64,000 nucleotides of DNA. It comes from Sulfitobacter sp. S223 (lineage in GTDB: Bacteria; Pseudomonadota; Alphaproteobacteria; Rhodobacterales; Rhodobacteraceae). Shown piece after piece: positions 16,235-25,322 of the stretch. The notes below the pieces were generated by a model that made no database searches, was not told the origin of the DNA, and saw nothing but the letters and a program-made list of their open reading frames with translations. Location of the stretch: NCBI RefSeq assembly GCF_025143825.1, contig NZ_CP083560.1, positions 3,348,001 to 3,412,000 of the forward strand, in the 5' to 3' direction. The translations under genes were made by a program, and so were the position numbers. Position 1 is the stretch's first letter; the number at the start of each line of letters is the position of its first letter.

Positions 16235-17032
16235 CTAAAACTTTCCGGCGGCAGCCAAACGTTCCAACCCATACTCAAGGTACTCGGTTCGGAACGAATG
16301 CCCTCCCTCGAACAGGCAGAGCTCCAGTATTTTTGCGGCCGCGTTTTCGCGCTGTGAACAGCGCAACATATCCGTGTCCACATCGCGTGCGGGTCCGAAC
16401 GCCCCCAAGTCTGCATACATCCGCAGCGCATCTGAAACCTTGCCCTGACGGGTCGGCCCAATCTCTCGTCCTTCCAGCGGCACGGTCGTGTCGCGGTCGC
16501 CGTGGATATGCACCAAACTTGCAGCAGGGGTTACACAGTTATCGGGAGGGGTCAGCCAGAAGGTGCCCGAAAAAGGAATGAACCCGACAAAGGTTTCAGG
16601 GCGCGCACAGGCAAGATTCCAGACCATCATGCCCCCCGCGCTGAAACCGCTCGACACCAGCCGCGCAGGATCAATGTCAAATTGCGTCTGAACGTCTGCG
16701 ATCACTGCTTCAAAATAGGCAAATTCTGCCGCGCCAGTGCTATCAGGCGTACGCGGGCCATTTGGCAAATCCCAGCTGCCCCCCACACCTTGAACAGCAA
16801 TGAGCGCTAACCCCTTTGAATGAGCCATCCGTCGCAGGCTCATGTTACGCATAACGCCTGCCGCAGAGCCCCGGTACCCATGCGCCCAGACTATTGCACC
16901 AACCGGGCCGCTCTGCCCCGCTGGCAGAGATATCCGATAGACGCGGTCCCCCAGCAGGCAATCACTGTCCGCGCCGCAGGCCTGCGCCATTGGCGCCATA
17001 AACAGCGCCAGCACAAAGAATAAATACCGCAT
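16235..17032 (-). CDS. Secreted alpha/beta-hydrolase, polyhydroxybutyrate-depolymerase-like esterase
   Basis: The 265-aa protein has a clear signal peptide (MRYLFFVLALFMAPMAQA, then Cys). The hydrolase signature is GFSAGGMM around residue 130, with the acid in HGDRDTTVP and the histidine in EGGHSF. Oxyanion residues are in WAHGYRGSAAG. The group includes LpqC/PhaZ-like and feruloyl-type esterases, which act outside the cytoplasm. It lies between nadE and gltX on one strand. The substrate is unproven, and a role in polymer or short-chain ester breakdown is likely. Confidence 0.8.
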   Translation of the reverse strand: MRYLFFVLALFMAPMAQACGADSDCLLGDRVYRISLPAGQSGPVGAIVWAHGYRGSAAGVMRNMSLRRMAHSKGLALIAVQGVGGSWDLPNGPRTPDSTGAAEFAYFEAVIADVQTQFDIDPARLVSSGFSAGGMMVWNLACARPETFVGFIPFSGTFWLTPPDNCVTPAASLVHIHGDRDTTVPLEGREIGPTRQGKVSDALRMYADLGAFGPARDVDTDMLRCSQRENAAAKILELCLFEGGHSFRTEYLEYGLERLAAAGKF

Positions 17033-17167
17033 CAACGTCTCCAAGGTTGCCGCCAGTGCAACGCTTACGTGTTCAACCGAAATGCACAACTCAAGTCTTT
17101 GTGGGGTGCAGGTTGCCGCGTCGATAACAGCCCATGCCCCAGCACGCCTGCACCCGCTCTATTCGTT

Positions 17168-18826
17168 TCAGGACGGATCGCGCCAGCGGTTTGCGATTGG
17201 ATAGCGGCGGTCCAGCCAGAAAGCACCTTTTGTCAGGCGCGGCCCCGGCGCGGACTGAAAGCGCTTGTATTCGGAAATATAGACAAGATGCTCGACCTTC
17301 TTGGCCACATCACGGTCGAAACCTGCGGCGACGCAATCAGCAATGGAGCCGTCACGGTCCACTAGAATTTCCAACATAGCGTCCAGTTCGGGATAGTCAG
17401 GCAGGCTGTCACTGTCTTTCTGGTCTTCGCGCAACTCGGCCGATGGCGCTTTTGTAATAATGTTCTCTGGGATCACGCGGCCTTCTGGGCCCATCATCCA
17501 CGCGGCGTGGTTGGCGTTACGCCAGCGGCATGTCTCGAACACGCGCATTTTATAAAGGTCTTTGATCGGGTTATAACCACCCGCCATGTCGCCGTAGATC
17601 GTGGCATATCCGACGGCTACTTCGGATTTGTTGCCAGTGGTCAGCAGCATCTCGCCAAATTTGTTGGATAGCGCCATCAACAGCAAACCGCGCAAGCGGC
17701 TCTGGATGTTTTCTTCGGTCAAATCAGGCTTGGTCCCTTCGAACATCGGTGCCAGCGTTTGCGTAATCGCATCGCGCCCCTCCTTAATCGGAACATAGTC
17801 ATACCGCGCGCCCAGCGCCTGTGCGCAATCCTCTGCATCCTTGAGGGACGCAGCAGAGGTATATTCGGACGGGAGCATAACACAGCGCACATTCTCGGGG
17901 CCCAGCGCATCAACCGCAATCGTCGCCACCAGCGCCGAATCGATGCCACCGGACATACCCAACAGAACCTTTTTGAAACCGGTCTTGCGCATGTAATCCC
18001 GCAAACCCTGTACCATCACGCGGTAATCTTGCGCGTAAGGGTCTGCGTGAACGGCTTTTTCCCCCTCAATGATACGCCAGCCATCCGGCCCACGCTCAAG
18101 GTCCACATGCTGTATAAGTGCGTCAAACGCAGGCATCTGGAAGGCCAGCTTGCCACCGGGGTTCAGGCCAAAGCTGGCACCGTCAAAAATCTGGTCGTCC
18201 TGACCACCAACCATATTCAGGTAGATCAGCGGCAGCCCCGTCTCGACGACACGTGAAACCATATGGCTCACCCGCGTATCGAATTTGCCTCGGTAATAAG
18301 GGGAGCCGTTGGGCACCAACAGAAATTCTGCACCCGTCTCAGCCAATGTCTCGGCAACATCTTCGTGCCACGCGTCTTCGCAAATCGGGCTGCCAATGCG
18401 GGTATTGCCGACTGAATAGGGACCGCCCAATGGCCCGCTGTCAAAGATACGGACTTCGTCAAAGACTGTCTCATTGGGCAGATGGTGCTTGAGCACACGC
18501 GAGACGATTTTGCCGCCTTTGAGGATCAGATAGGCATTGAACAGTTCGGCACCTTCCGCCAGCGGCGCGCCAATCGCCAAGGCCGGACCATCCGCGCATT
18601 TCGCTGCCAAAGCCTCGATATGCGTCATCACGTCCAGCTGGAACGCCGGCTTCATAACCAGATCCTGAGCGTTGTAGCCCGCGATAAACATCTCGGGCAG
18701 CGCGACCAGATCAGCGCCGGCATCGCGGCCTTCGACCCATGCTGCGTGCGCTTGGGCGGCATTGCCTGCCAGATCGCCAACCGTCGGGTTCAGCTGCGCC
18801 AATGTAATGCGAAACCGCTCTGCCAT
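17168..18826 (-). CDS. nadE: Glutamine-dependent NAD+ synthetase
   Basis: The 552-aa two-domain enzyme makes NAD+ from nicotinic acid adenine dinucleotide, ATP and glutamine. Residues 1-250 are a nitrilase-type amidase with Glu in ALPEMF, Lys in LKHHLPNE and the nucleophilic Cys in GSPICEDAWH. Residues 270-552 are the ATP-dependent synthetase with the P-loop LGMSGGIDSAL and TGNKSEVAVGYATIYGD. Length fits the glutamine-using form. GAGAGGG precedes the ATG. It is divergent from the MORN gene, with a hairpin in the leader. Confidence 0.96.
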   Translation of the reverse strand: MAERFRITLAQLNPTVGDLAGNAAQAHAAWVEGRDAGADLVALPEMFIAGYNAQDLVMKPAFQLDVMTHIEALAAKCADGPALAIGAPLAEGAELFNAYLILKGGKIVSRVLKHHLPNETVFDEVRIFDSGPLGGPYSVGNTRIGSPICEDAWHEDVAETLAETGAEFLLVPNGSPYYRGKFDTRVSHMVSRVVETGLPLIYLNMVGGQDDQIFDGASFGLNPGGKLAFQMPAFDALIQHVDLERGPDGWRIIEGEKAVHADPYAQDYRVMVQGLRDYMRKTGFKKVLLGMSGGIDSALVATIAVDALGPENVRCVMLPSEYTSAASLKDAEDCAQALGARYDYVPIKEGRDAITQTLAPMFEGTKPDLTEENIQSRLRGLLLMALSNKFGEMLLTTGNKSEVAVGYATIYGDMAGGYNPIKDLYKMRVFETCRWRNANHAAWMMGPEGRVIPENIITKAPSAELREDQKDSDSLPDYPELDAMLEILVDRDGSIADCVAAGFDRDVAKKVEHLVYISEYKRFQSAPGPRLTKGAFWLDRRYPIANRWRDPS

Positions 18827-18847
18827 GGGTATCCCTCTCGTTTACTT

Positions 18848-18870
18848 CGCCTGATGTAGCAGATCAGGCG
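18848..18870. other. Hairpin in the nadE leader
   Basis: CGCCTGAT at 18848-18855 pairs with ATCAGGCG at 18863-18870 around a 7-base loop. It lies 22 bases before the nadE start on the minus strand, in the divergent region with the MORN gene. It could be an operator dyad or a leader structure that affects nadE translation. No known riboswitch pattern was recognised. Confidence 0.35.
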
Positions 18871-18989
18871 TCTAGGGAAAGCCCACATTGGCCGACGCCG
18901 CAAAAGGACGTTGCCCCTTTGGACCTGCATCATTAGTCTGCTCCTGACCAGACGGGCACGTGATGCCCGACCCAGATGACAGGACCACC

Positions 18990-20432
18990 ATGACACTGCG
19001 TACCCTGCTGCTCGCCGCCGCCCTGACACCTTTGACCCTTGCGCCTGCATGGGCGCAAAACACGCAAGTGCTCAGCAAGCAATACGATGACGGCGGCGTT
19101 TATGAAGGCACCTTCAAGGATGGCCTGCAACATGGCACTGGCACTTACACCCTGCCCAACGGGTACGAGTATTCGGGACAGTGGGTAGAGGGAGAGATCA
19201 AAGGCAAGGGCATCGCCCGCTTCCCCAACGGATCGATCTACGAGGGGGACTTCTCCAAGGGGAAACCCGAGGGCATTGGCAAGATCACTATGGCAGACGG
19301 TGGCACCTATGAGGGTGAATGGCAGGCCGGTACTATCGCGGGTCAGGGTATTGCAATCCATGCCAGCGGCGAACGGTACGAAGGTGGCTTTCGCAATGGT
19401 AAACGGCACGGCAAGGGCGTTTTGGTTACGCCCGCCGGCTATGAATACAAAGGCGACTGGGTTGACGGTCAGGCCACAGGTCAAGCTGTTATCAAAGACG
19501 CGGATGGCGCAATCTATGAAGGGACCGTCGTCAATGGTGCGCGCTCTGGCACCGGCAAACTGACCCACCCCGAAGGTTTCACGCTGGAGGGCACTTGGGC
19601 CAACGGACAGCTCAATGGCAAAGGCAAGATCGTACAAGCCAATGGTGACATCTACGAAGGCGATCTGGTTGAAGGTCGCCGCGAGGGGACAGGCTCGTCC
19701 ACGACAGCGTCAGGTGACACCTATGCCGGCGAATACCTGAACGACCAACGCCACGGCACAGGCACGTTCAAAGGCTCTGACGGCTATACATACGAAGGAC
19801 AATGGGTCGAAGGCCGCGCCGAAGGAGCTGGCACCGTGACCTACCCTGACGGCTCCGTCCAGACCGGCACATTTATCGACAATCTCGCTGAGGGGCCGGG
19901 CAAAATCACCTACCCTGACGGCTCAACCTATGAAGGTGAATGGGTCGCCGGCGTGATAGAAGGCAAAGGCCGCGCGACCTATCCCAATGGCATGATATAC
20001 GAGGGCGGGTTCGTAAATGCCCGCAATGAGGGTCAAGGGACGCTCACCTACGGCGATGGCCGCACTTATGTGGGCATGTGGAAAGACGGGCTGCGCCACG
20101 GCACAGGCACGGCTACCTACCCCGACGGCACTGTCTATGAAGGGCAATTCCTTGACGGTCGCCGCGCAGGCACGGGCAAGATCACGATGGCCAGCGGCTT
20201 CGTCTACGAAGGGGAATGGGCCAACGGAGAGATCGAAGGACAAGGCACCGCCACTTACGCAAATGGCGATGTGTATGTCGGCATGTTCAAGGACGGCAAA
20301 CGTCAGGGGCAAGGCACCATGCGCTACGCCACGGGCGAGCAAGCTTCAGGCGATTGGGACAACGGAGCACTGACCGAGCCTGCGGTTACAGAGCCGGTAG
20401 AAACAGCGCCCGAGACCCCATCAAGCGACTAA
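18990..20432 (+). CDS. Secreted MORN-repeat protein (about 18-19 repeats)
   Basis: The 480-aa protein begins with a signal peptide (about residues 1-23, ending APAWAQ). About nineteen 23-residue MORN repeats then fill residues 37 to roughly 460, pattern YEGxWxxGxxxGxGxxxxxxG. The last repeat is partial, and a short acidic Pro/Glu/Thr tail follows. The repeats keep an exact 69-base period. MORN arrays form long beta-hairpin rods that bind lipids or act as scaffolds. The leader suggests a periplasmic or surface location, unlike the better known cytoplasmic eukaryotic proteins. An AGGA site precedes the ATG at 18990. Confidence 0.85.
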   Translation: MTLRTLLLAAALTPLTLAPAWAQNTQVLSKQYDDGGVYEGTFKDGLQHGTGTYTLPNGYEYSGQWVEGEIKGKGIARFPNGSIYEGDFSKGKPEGIGKITMADGGTYEGEWQAGTIAGQGIAIHASGERYEGGFRNGKRHGKGVLVTPAGYEYKGDWVDGQATGQAVIKDADGAIYEGTVVNGARSGTGKLTHPEGFTLEGTWANGQLNGKGKIVQANGDIYEGDLVEGRREGTGSSTTASGDTYAGEYLNDQRHGTGTFKGSDGYTYEGQWVEGRAEGAGTVTYPDGSVQTGTFIDNLAEGPGKITYPDGSTYEGEWVAGVIEGKGRATYPNGMIYEGGFVNARNEGQGTLTYGDGRTYVGMWKDGLRHGTGTATYPDGTVYEGQFLDGRRAGTGKITMASGFVYEGEWANGEIEGQGTATYANGDVYVGMFKDGKRQGQGTMRYATGEQASGDWDNGALTEPAVTEPVETAPETPSSD

Positions 20433-20440
20433 GCTAGAAA

Positions 20441-21163
20441 TCAGCTGCGCGCCTTGAGCGGTTTGTAGAACGCGTTACGCTCCATCATACCCATCAAGGT
20501 GTATTCGGCAGCAGGACAGAGTTCTCGAAGCTTCGCCTCAATTTCACGCGGGTCTTGGGCGGCCAAGGTTTCCAGCACCACCAGCGGATGTCCATTGGCA
20601 AGCGTCTGTGGCGCGCCTTCCAAGGCGAGGCCTTCGTGCCCTTCGATGTCCAACTGAAGCACACTGACTTTACGGGAGTCGGGCACCAGATCATCAATCC
20701 GCACGATATCGACATCAATCGTACGGCCCTCTTTTGCCTCTTCCACGATTTTGGACGACCCACCCATTTCCTTGCCTTCTGCCGTCGAAATTAGCAGTGG
20801 CAATACTGCCGCCTCCTTCCCGACAGCAACAGGCGAAAGCTTGACGTTCCTGACATCGTTAAGCGCAAGCGTCATACTCGCTGCAGCAAACCCGGTCGGG
20901 TTCGGTTCAAACGAATGGACGTAGGCACCGCGCTTCAACGTTCGGGACATAAACGGCAGGAAATCACCTACAAATGCGCCACCACTCACGATATCGCCGT
21001 TTCCTGCAAACTGCTGGATCAAGCTCAGCGTGCGTGGCTCGTTCACTTCACCCTTCAACAGAATCTGTGAAACCTCGCGTTTCCTGAATGTGCCCGGAAT
21101 ACAGTAGAACCCGTAGGCATTCATCGCGGGGGACCAAGGAAAATCGGGAGGGGTAACTGACAT
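20441..21163 (-). CDS. FkbM-family methyltransferase
   Basis: The 240-aa SAM-dependent methyltransferase shows a Rossmann start at GGAFVGDFLPFMSR, followed by VHSFEPNPTGFAAASMTLALNDV and the FkbM-type LQLDIEGHEGLALEGA. FkbM relatives methylate hydroxyls of sugars, polyketides or glycans. There is no signal peptide. It is convergent with the MORN gene, 8 bases apart. The substrate is not clear from the sequence; no glycan cluster is adjacent. Confidence 0.8.
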   Translation of the reverse strand: MSVTPPDFPWSPAMNAYGFYCIPGTFRKREVSQILLKGEVNEPRTLSLIQQFAGNGDIVSGGAFVGDFLPFMSRTLKRGAYVHSFEPNPTGFAAASMTLALNDVRNVKLSPVAVGKEAAVLPLLISTAEGKEMGGSSKIVEEAKEGRTIDVDIVRIDDLVPDSRKVSVLQLDIEGHEGLALEGAPQTLANGHPLVVLETLAAQDPREIEAKLRELCPAAEYTLMGMMERNAFYKPLKARS

Positions 21164-21233
21164 TGTGACTTCTGCTCTTTCTGTGATTTAGCCAGAGCGT
21201 TACAGAAGCAAGCGCCGCGAACAAGACAGCCCT

Positions 21234-21920
21234 TTACGCATTAATGGCGAACTGCGCCTCAAACGCCACGCTACCTTGGCGCGTGAACCGGACAACGCGG
21301 CTGCCGCTTTCGCGCGCGGCCCAACCAAGCGCCTCCATCTGCACCAACATTGCACGCCCCAGCCCACCGGCCAAATGGGTCCGCCGCGCGCTCCAGTCCA
21401 GACAGGTCCGACAAACCGGCGCGCGGGCCCGTTCCAACGCGGCCAGATCTACGCCAAACGCGGTCACAAATTTTGCGCCCGAGGCGCTCAAGACGACTGT
21501 GTCATTTTGTTCGGTCAGATAACCCTGCACCGTCATGGAATCGTACATTGCGATGCCCCGCGCGCCGGCCAAGTGATTGTAACATACCCGCGCTTCACGC
21601 AGTGCCACATCGCGTGGACCCGTATATGTGCGTAAATGCCCTTGCCCTGCGGCCAGCCCCATAAGCGCCTCCAGAACCGCCGCTACCTCTGGCCCGCTTA
21701 GCGACACATAGCGGTGCCTTCCGGCTTTGCGCACCGAAGTCAGCCCGCCCGCCTCAAGCTTGGCCAGATGGGCGCTTGCGGTTTGAACCGTGACACCAGC
21801 CTCATTCGCAAGCTCGGTTGCGGTCAAAGCTTTCCCGCTCATGAGCGCGCTTAGAATATTTGCGCGCGCCGGATCACCAATCAGCGCAGCAATACGGGCT
21901 ATGTCTGGACCTTCTTTCAT
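21234..21920 (-). CDS. ArsR-family transcriptional regulator with C-terminal sensor region
   Basis: The 228-aa protein has an ArsR winged helix at residues 1-80 (IGDPARANILSALMSG, LTATELANEAGVTVQTASAHLAKLEAGGLT). A second part of about 140 residues with CYNHLAG and VCRTCLDWSARRTHLAGGLG may bind a ligand or metal through its Cys and His. The family includes one-component stress regulators. It is divergent from the NIPSNAP/ABM gene pair 71 bases away and probably controls it. Confidence 0.82.
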   Translation of the reverse strand: MKEGPDIARIAALIGDPARANILSALMSGKALTATELANEAGVTVQTASAHLAKLEAGGLTSVRKAGRHRYVSLSGPEVAAVLEALMGLAAGQGHLRTYTGPRDVALREARVCYNHLAGARGIAMYDSMTVQGYLTEQNDTVVLSASGAKFVTAFGVDLAALERARAPVCRTCLDWSARRTHLAGGLGRAMLVQMEALGWAARESGSRVVRFTRQGSVAFEAQFAINA

Positions 21921-21991
21921 ACTTCGACCGTAGACGAAGCACTCACGCCAATCAATGCGCTAGACAAGGGCAGAAACAGAAAGGAACTCCA

Positions 21992-22315
21992 ATGCTCACC
22001 TGCATCATCCGCTACCACATTGACCCGACCAAGAAAGAACAATTCCAACGCTATGCCCGCAACTGGGGTCAGGCCATCCCTCGATGCGGTGCTGATCTTG
22101 TGGGATACTACGCCCCGCATGAAGGGTCTTCGACGCTCGCCTACGGAATCTACAATATCCCCTCGCTTGCGGCATATGAGACCTACCGATCCCGCCTTGC
22201 AGACGATCCACTGGGTCGCGAAAACTATGCCTTCGCACAATCTGAAAAGTTCCTATTGCGCGAAGACCGCACATTCCTCACCCTCGCCTCAGCCCCTCAT
22301 GGAGAAAGCCAATGA
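21992..22315 (+). CDS. NIPSNAP-family protein
   Basis: The 107-aa protein (MLTCIIRYHIDPTKKEQFQRYARNWG at its start) is a dimeric alpha-beta barrel protein of the NIPSNAP type. The start at 21992 has an AAGGA site; a longer reading to 21860 would overlap the ArsR gene. The next gene starts inside its stop codon (ATGA), so the two are translated together. No enzymatic function is established for bacterial members. Confidence 0.8.
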   Translation: MLTCIIRYHIDPTKKEQFQRYARNWGQAIPRCGADLVGYYAPHEGSSTLAYGIYNIPSLAAYETYRSRLADDPLGRENYAFAQSEKFLLREDRTFLTLASAPHGESQ

Positions 22316-22656
22316 TCGCAGTCATCTTCGAAGTCATGCCGCACGCAGATAAAAAGGAGGCCTACCTTGCCATGGCGGCAGAGATGCGGCCGCTGGTCGA
22401 GCAGATAGACGGCTTTATCTCGGTCGAACGGTTTCAAAGTATCACCAATCCCGAAAAGCTGCTTTCCCTATCCTTTTTTCGCGACGAGGAGGCATTGAAC
22501 GAATGGAGGCGTCTGACCCGACACCGGGGCGCGCAAAAGGCAGGGCGCGAGGTGATGTTTAGCGACTACCGACTGCGCGTGGCACACGTCTTGCGTGACT
22601 ACGGCATGTTCGAACGTGACGAAGCACCTGACGACAGCACAGCCTTGCATGGCTAG
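22312..22656 (+). CDS. Antibiotic-biosynthesis-monooxygenase (ABM) domain protein
   Basis: The 114-aa protein starts MIAVIFEVMPHADKKEAYLAMA and contains IDGFISVERFQSITNPEKLLSLSFFRDEEAL, the dimeric ABM-type ferredoxin-like fold. Some members oxidise quinols or haem; most are unassigned. It overlaps the NIPSNAP gene by four bases. The ArsR gene beside the pair suggests induction by a chemical stress. After its stop at 22656, the 224 bases to the photolyase stop hold no gene that I can support. Confidence 0.8.
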   Translation: MIAVIFEVMPHADKKEAYLAMAAEMRPLVEQIDGFISVERFQSITNPEKLLSLSFFRDEEALNEWRRLTRHRGAQKAGREVMFSDYRLRVAHVLRDYGMFERDEAPDDSTALHG

Positions 22657-22880
22657 AGGGATATCAATTTCTGATGAACTGAACGGTAGCTTGTGAGGTC
22701 ATTGTTAATCTTTTGGGTATCCATCTGAACTTTGTGCATACATTTACGATCAGTTCACCGCTGCAGAGACGCTTTCACACATATTCCAAACCGCTTCACC
22801 TTAAACGGACACCGTGGATAAACGAGCCGCCGTGATCCCGCGTCTTCTGTCGAAGCTTTTCGATGGAATGCCGTCTTGCG

Positions 22881-24410
22881 TCAAACAACCTCGCCCGCGT
22901 CAAGTTTTGCCAGAACAGCCTCCGCGTCAGCAAGCACGGTTTTGCGCTTGTCCTCGTCCATGCGATCCCACGTGCGGTACATGTTTCCCATGCGTGGATT
23001 GCCTGAAAACCGATCACGGTGACGATCCAGAAAGTGCCAGTAAAGCGTATTAAAGGGGCACGCCCCTTCGCCGGTTTTCTGGCTCACTTTATAAGCGCAA
23101 CCTTTGCAATAGTCCGACATCCGGTTGATGTAGGCCCCTGAGGATACGTAGGGTTTCGAGGCAATCACGCCGCCGTCGGCGAATTGGCTCATCCCTACAA
23201 CATTGGGTGCTTCGACCCATTCAAAGGCGTCTGCGTAGACCTCTAGGTACCAGTCCGCGACTTGCGTCGGATCAATCCCCGCTAGCAGTGCAAAATTACC
23301 TGTCACCATAAGACGCTGGATGTGGTGGGCGTAGGCTTCTTTTGCAGTTTGATCCACCGCAGCCGCCATGCAAGCCATATCAGTCTTCCCACCCCAGTAA
23401 ACGCTCGGCAAATCCCGCTTTTGGTTTAGCGCGTTGCGCTGGGCGTATTCGGGGCCTTCAAGGAAATAGATACCTCGCACGTATTCCCGCCAGCCGATGA
23501 TCTGGCGGATAAACCCTTCGACGGCATTGATTGGTGCATCGCCGCGTTTGTAGGCCGCTTCCGCTGCCTTACAAATCTCTAGGGGACCCAACAGCCCTAT
23601 GTTGAGGTAAGGGGAAAGAATTGCGTGAAACATGAACTCTTCACCGCGCAGCATGGCGTCCTGAAAATCACCAAAACGCGGCAGGGAATGAGTGATGAAG
23701 TGGTCCAACGCTTCCAACGCCTGCGCGCGTGTAGTGGCAAACCAGAAAGGCCGAAGCTCTCCGAAGTGATCGTCGAACTGCGCTTCAACCAACGCCATAA
23801 CATCGCCCGTGATATTATCAGGTTCAAACCTCAACGGTCCTTCGGGGGCAACATCACCGGGGGCGGGCTTGCGATTGTCGTGATCGAAATTCCACTGTCC
23901 GCCTGCGGGCTCATCGCCCTCCATCAACAGACCGGTCTTGCGACGCATATCGCGGTAGAAATACTCCATCCGCAGCGCTTTGCGGCCCTCGGCCCAAGCC
24001 TCAAATTCAGCATGAGAGGCAAGGAAGCGATCGTCAGGCAGGATGCGTGTTTTGATCGGCGCATGCGTCAGCTTGTTGATCAGCCGCCACTCTCCCGGCT
24101 CTGTGCAGATGACCTCTTTGGCGCCGGTCTGTTCGGCCCGCCGCAAAAGCTCTCCTACGATTGAGCCTGCATTGTCGGTATCATCCAACTGGCTGTAGGC
24201 GACGGTCCACCCTGCGTCTTCAAGCATGGCGGCAAACTTGCGCATGGCAGTGAAAATCAACGCGATCTTCTTGGGGTGGTGGCGCACATAGGTCGCCTCA
24301 TCGACAACCTCGGCCATCACAATAGTATCAGTTGCGCAGTCCGCTTCGCGCAATGCGCTCAGGCCTTCCGAAAGCTGATCCCCCAAAACCAAAACAAGTC
24401 GGCTCACCAT
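22881..24410 (-). CDS. phrB: FeS-type cryptochrome/photolyase (PhrB-like)
   Basis: The 509-aa flavoprotein belongs to the FeS-BCP (prokaryotic 6-4 photolyase) group that repairs UV photoproducts using light. The N-terminal LVLVLGDQLSEGLSALR and ICTEPGEWRL are typical. The FAD region includes FIRQIIGWREYVRGIYF and NPRMGNMYRTWDRM. Cluster cysteines fit the pattern of one in DMACMA and three in YCKGCAYK...GACPF. Length equals the family norm. The start at 24410 is 7 bases inside the SDR gene, with an AGAGGTGG ribosome site. Light-stress linkage with the RpoH at 49492-50370 is only inference. Confidence 0.92.
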   Translation of the reverse strand: MVSRLVLVLGDQLSEGLSALREADCATDTIVMAEVVDEATYVRHHPKKIALIFTAMRKFAAMLEDAGWTVAYSQLDDTDNAGSIVGELLRRAEQTGAKEVICTEPGEWRLINKLTHAPIKTRILPDDRFLASHAEFEAWAEGRKALRMEYFYRDMRRKTGLLMEGDEPAGGQWNFDHDNRKPAPGDVAPEGPLRFEPDNITGDVMALVEAQFDDHFGELRPFWFATTRAQALEALDHFITHSLPRFGDFQDAMLRGEEFMFHAILSPYLNIGLLGPLEICKAAEAAYKRGDAPINAVEGFIRQIIGWREYVRGIYFLEGPEYAQRNALNQKRDLPSVYWGGKTDMACMAAAVDQTAKEAYAHHIQRLMVTGNFALLAGIDPTQVADWYLEVYADAFEWVEAPNVVGMSQFADGGVIASKPYVSSGAYINRMSDYCKGCAYKVSQKTGEGACPFNTLYWHFLDRHRDRFSGNPRMGNMYRTWDRMDEDKRKTVLADAEAVLAKLDAGEVV

Positions 24411-25069
24411 GCCACCTCTTTTCCTGCCCAATCGAAAAAGCCACCGGTCTGATCAACCGTCAAACCCGTCAGAACACGCACCAGGTTTTGTGCAGCCTCG
24501 TCGGCGGGCACAGCAGGATGCCTGCCGAGGTATTTCTGCGTGAATGGCGTCTCAACCGTACCGGGATGCAGTGCCACACAAACCAGTTCAGGGTGGGTGC
24601 GAGCCAACTCGATAGCAGTGGTATGCACGATCTGGTTGGCTGCAGCCTTCGCCGCGCGGTAGCTGGTCCAACCACCGATCCGGTTATCTCCGATGGAGCC
24701 GACCCGCGCAGTTAGCACCGCACAAACGCTGCGGCCTTCACGCGGCAAAAGCCGTGCCGCGTGGCGTAAAACAAGGGCAGGTCCAATGGCGTTCACCGCA
24801 AACTGGTCTGCCATGGACTGCGCGCGCACTGATTTGATGGTTTTCTCTGGCACTGCGCCGTCAATCTCCAGCGCGCCACTGGCCACGATTAGCCCGTCAA
24901 ACGGCCCGTCCAGTTTTGCCAAATGCATTTCAACGCTTGCGTCATCGGTGATGTAAAACCCGTCGACAGAGCGTGACAACCCCACAACCTCTGCTCCTTG
25001 CGCCTTAAAATCAGTGCAAAGCGCTGAGCCTATTCCGCCCGACGCGCCGATGATCAATACTCTTTTCAT
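24404..25069 (-). CDS. Short-chain dehydrogenase/reductase (C-factor-like)
   Basis: The 221-aa NAD(P)-binding enzyme opens MKRVLIIGASGGIGSAL with the TGxxxGxG-type motif, has NAIGPALVLRHAARLL, the catalytic YRAAK with a preceding Ser (TSYRAAKAA), and HPGTVETPFT. The start at 25069 gives the normal N-terminus. It overlaps the photolyase gene by 7 bases and is transcribed before it. SDR genes of this type often accompany FeS photolyases, but the substrate is unknown. Confidence 0.82.
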   Translation of the reverse strand: MKRVLIIGASGGIGSALCTDFKAQGAEVVGLSRSVDGFYITDDASVEMHLAKLDGPFDGLIVASGALEIDGAVPEKTIKSVRAQSMADQFAVNAIGPALVLRHAARLLPREGRSVCAVLTARVGSIGDNRIGGWTSYRAAKAAANQIVHTTAIELARTHPELVCVALHPGTVETPFTQKYLGRHPAVPADEAAQNLVRVLTGLTVDQTGGFFDWAGKEVAW

Positions 25070-25212
25070 CAACGGCCAGATAGCACGCAACCGACGCAGT
25101 TCAACAGCAGCTTTCGCCAGATTTGCCTGTGATTCCAGCCGACCGACGCTAGGGCAAGAAAGACATAATTACCCCCCTTCCCATCTGGAAAAGCGGCGTT
25201 ATAACTATGCTC

Positions 25213-25293
25213 ATGAAAAACGATGCACATAGCCCATTTTCCGCGCACCCGACTGCGCCATTGCTGCGTGCCCTGCTGCTAGCCCGCCTCTGA
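25213..25293 (+). CDS. leuL: leuA leader peptide (attenuator control)
   Basis: The 26-codon frame ends PLLRALLLARL and stop: six Leu in the last ten residues, two of them consecutive pairs or triplets. It lies 80 bases before leuA and its stop codon is inside the 5' arm of a 10-bp hairpin. An alternative start at 25207 adds two residues. No strong ribosome site is seen, and a TATAAC box at 25200-25205 could even give a leaderless transcript. Leu-rich leaders before leuA are an established attenuation device in proteobacteria. Confidence 0.75.
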   Translation: MKNDAHSPFSAHPTAPLLRALLLARL

Positions 25294-25322
25294 GCGTGCC
25301 CTCCGGCGCGCCCGCTCAGAGG
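25287..25322 (+). promoter_or_regulatory. leuA attenuator hairpin
   Basis: CCTCTGAGCG at 25287-25296 pairs perfectly with CGCTCAGAGG at 25313-25322 around 16 bases. A competing pairing is possible: GGCGCGC at 25305-25311 with GCGCGCC at 25331-25337. The leader stop codon lies in the 5' arm, so ribosome position would decide which stem forms. No T-run follows, so Rho- or translation-linked control is possible. Confidence 0.65.

Noticed and set aside
18954..18968. GGGCA-CGTGA-TGCCC dyad before the MORN gene
   Set aside because: Five-base arms around a five-base centre are expected by chance; no T-run or conserved spacing supports a function.
18990..20432. A tandem DNA repeat with a 69-base period, CRISPR- or satellite-like at first sight
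   Set aside because: The period corresponds to 23-residue MORN repeats in a single open frame; spacers and short identical repeats of a CRISPR are absent.
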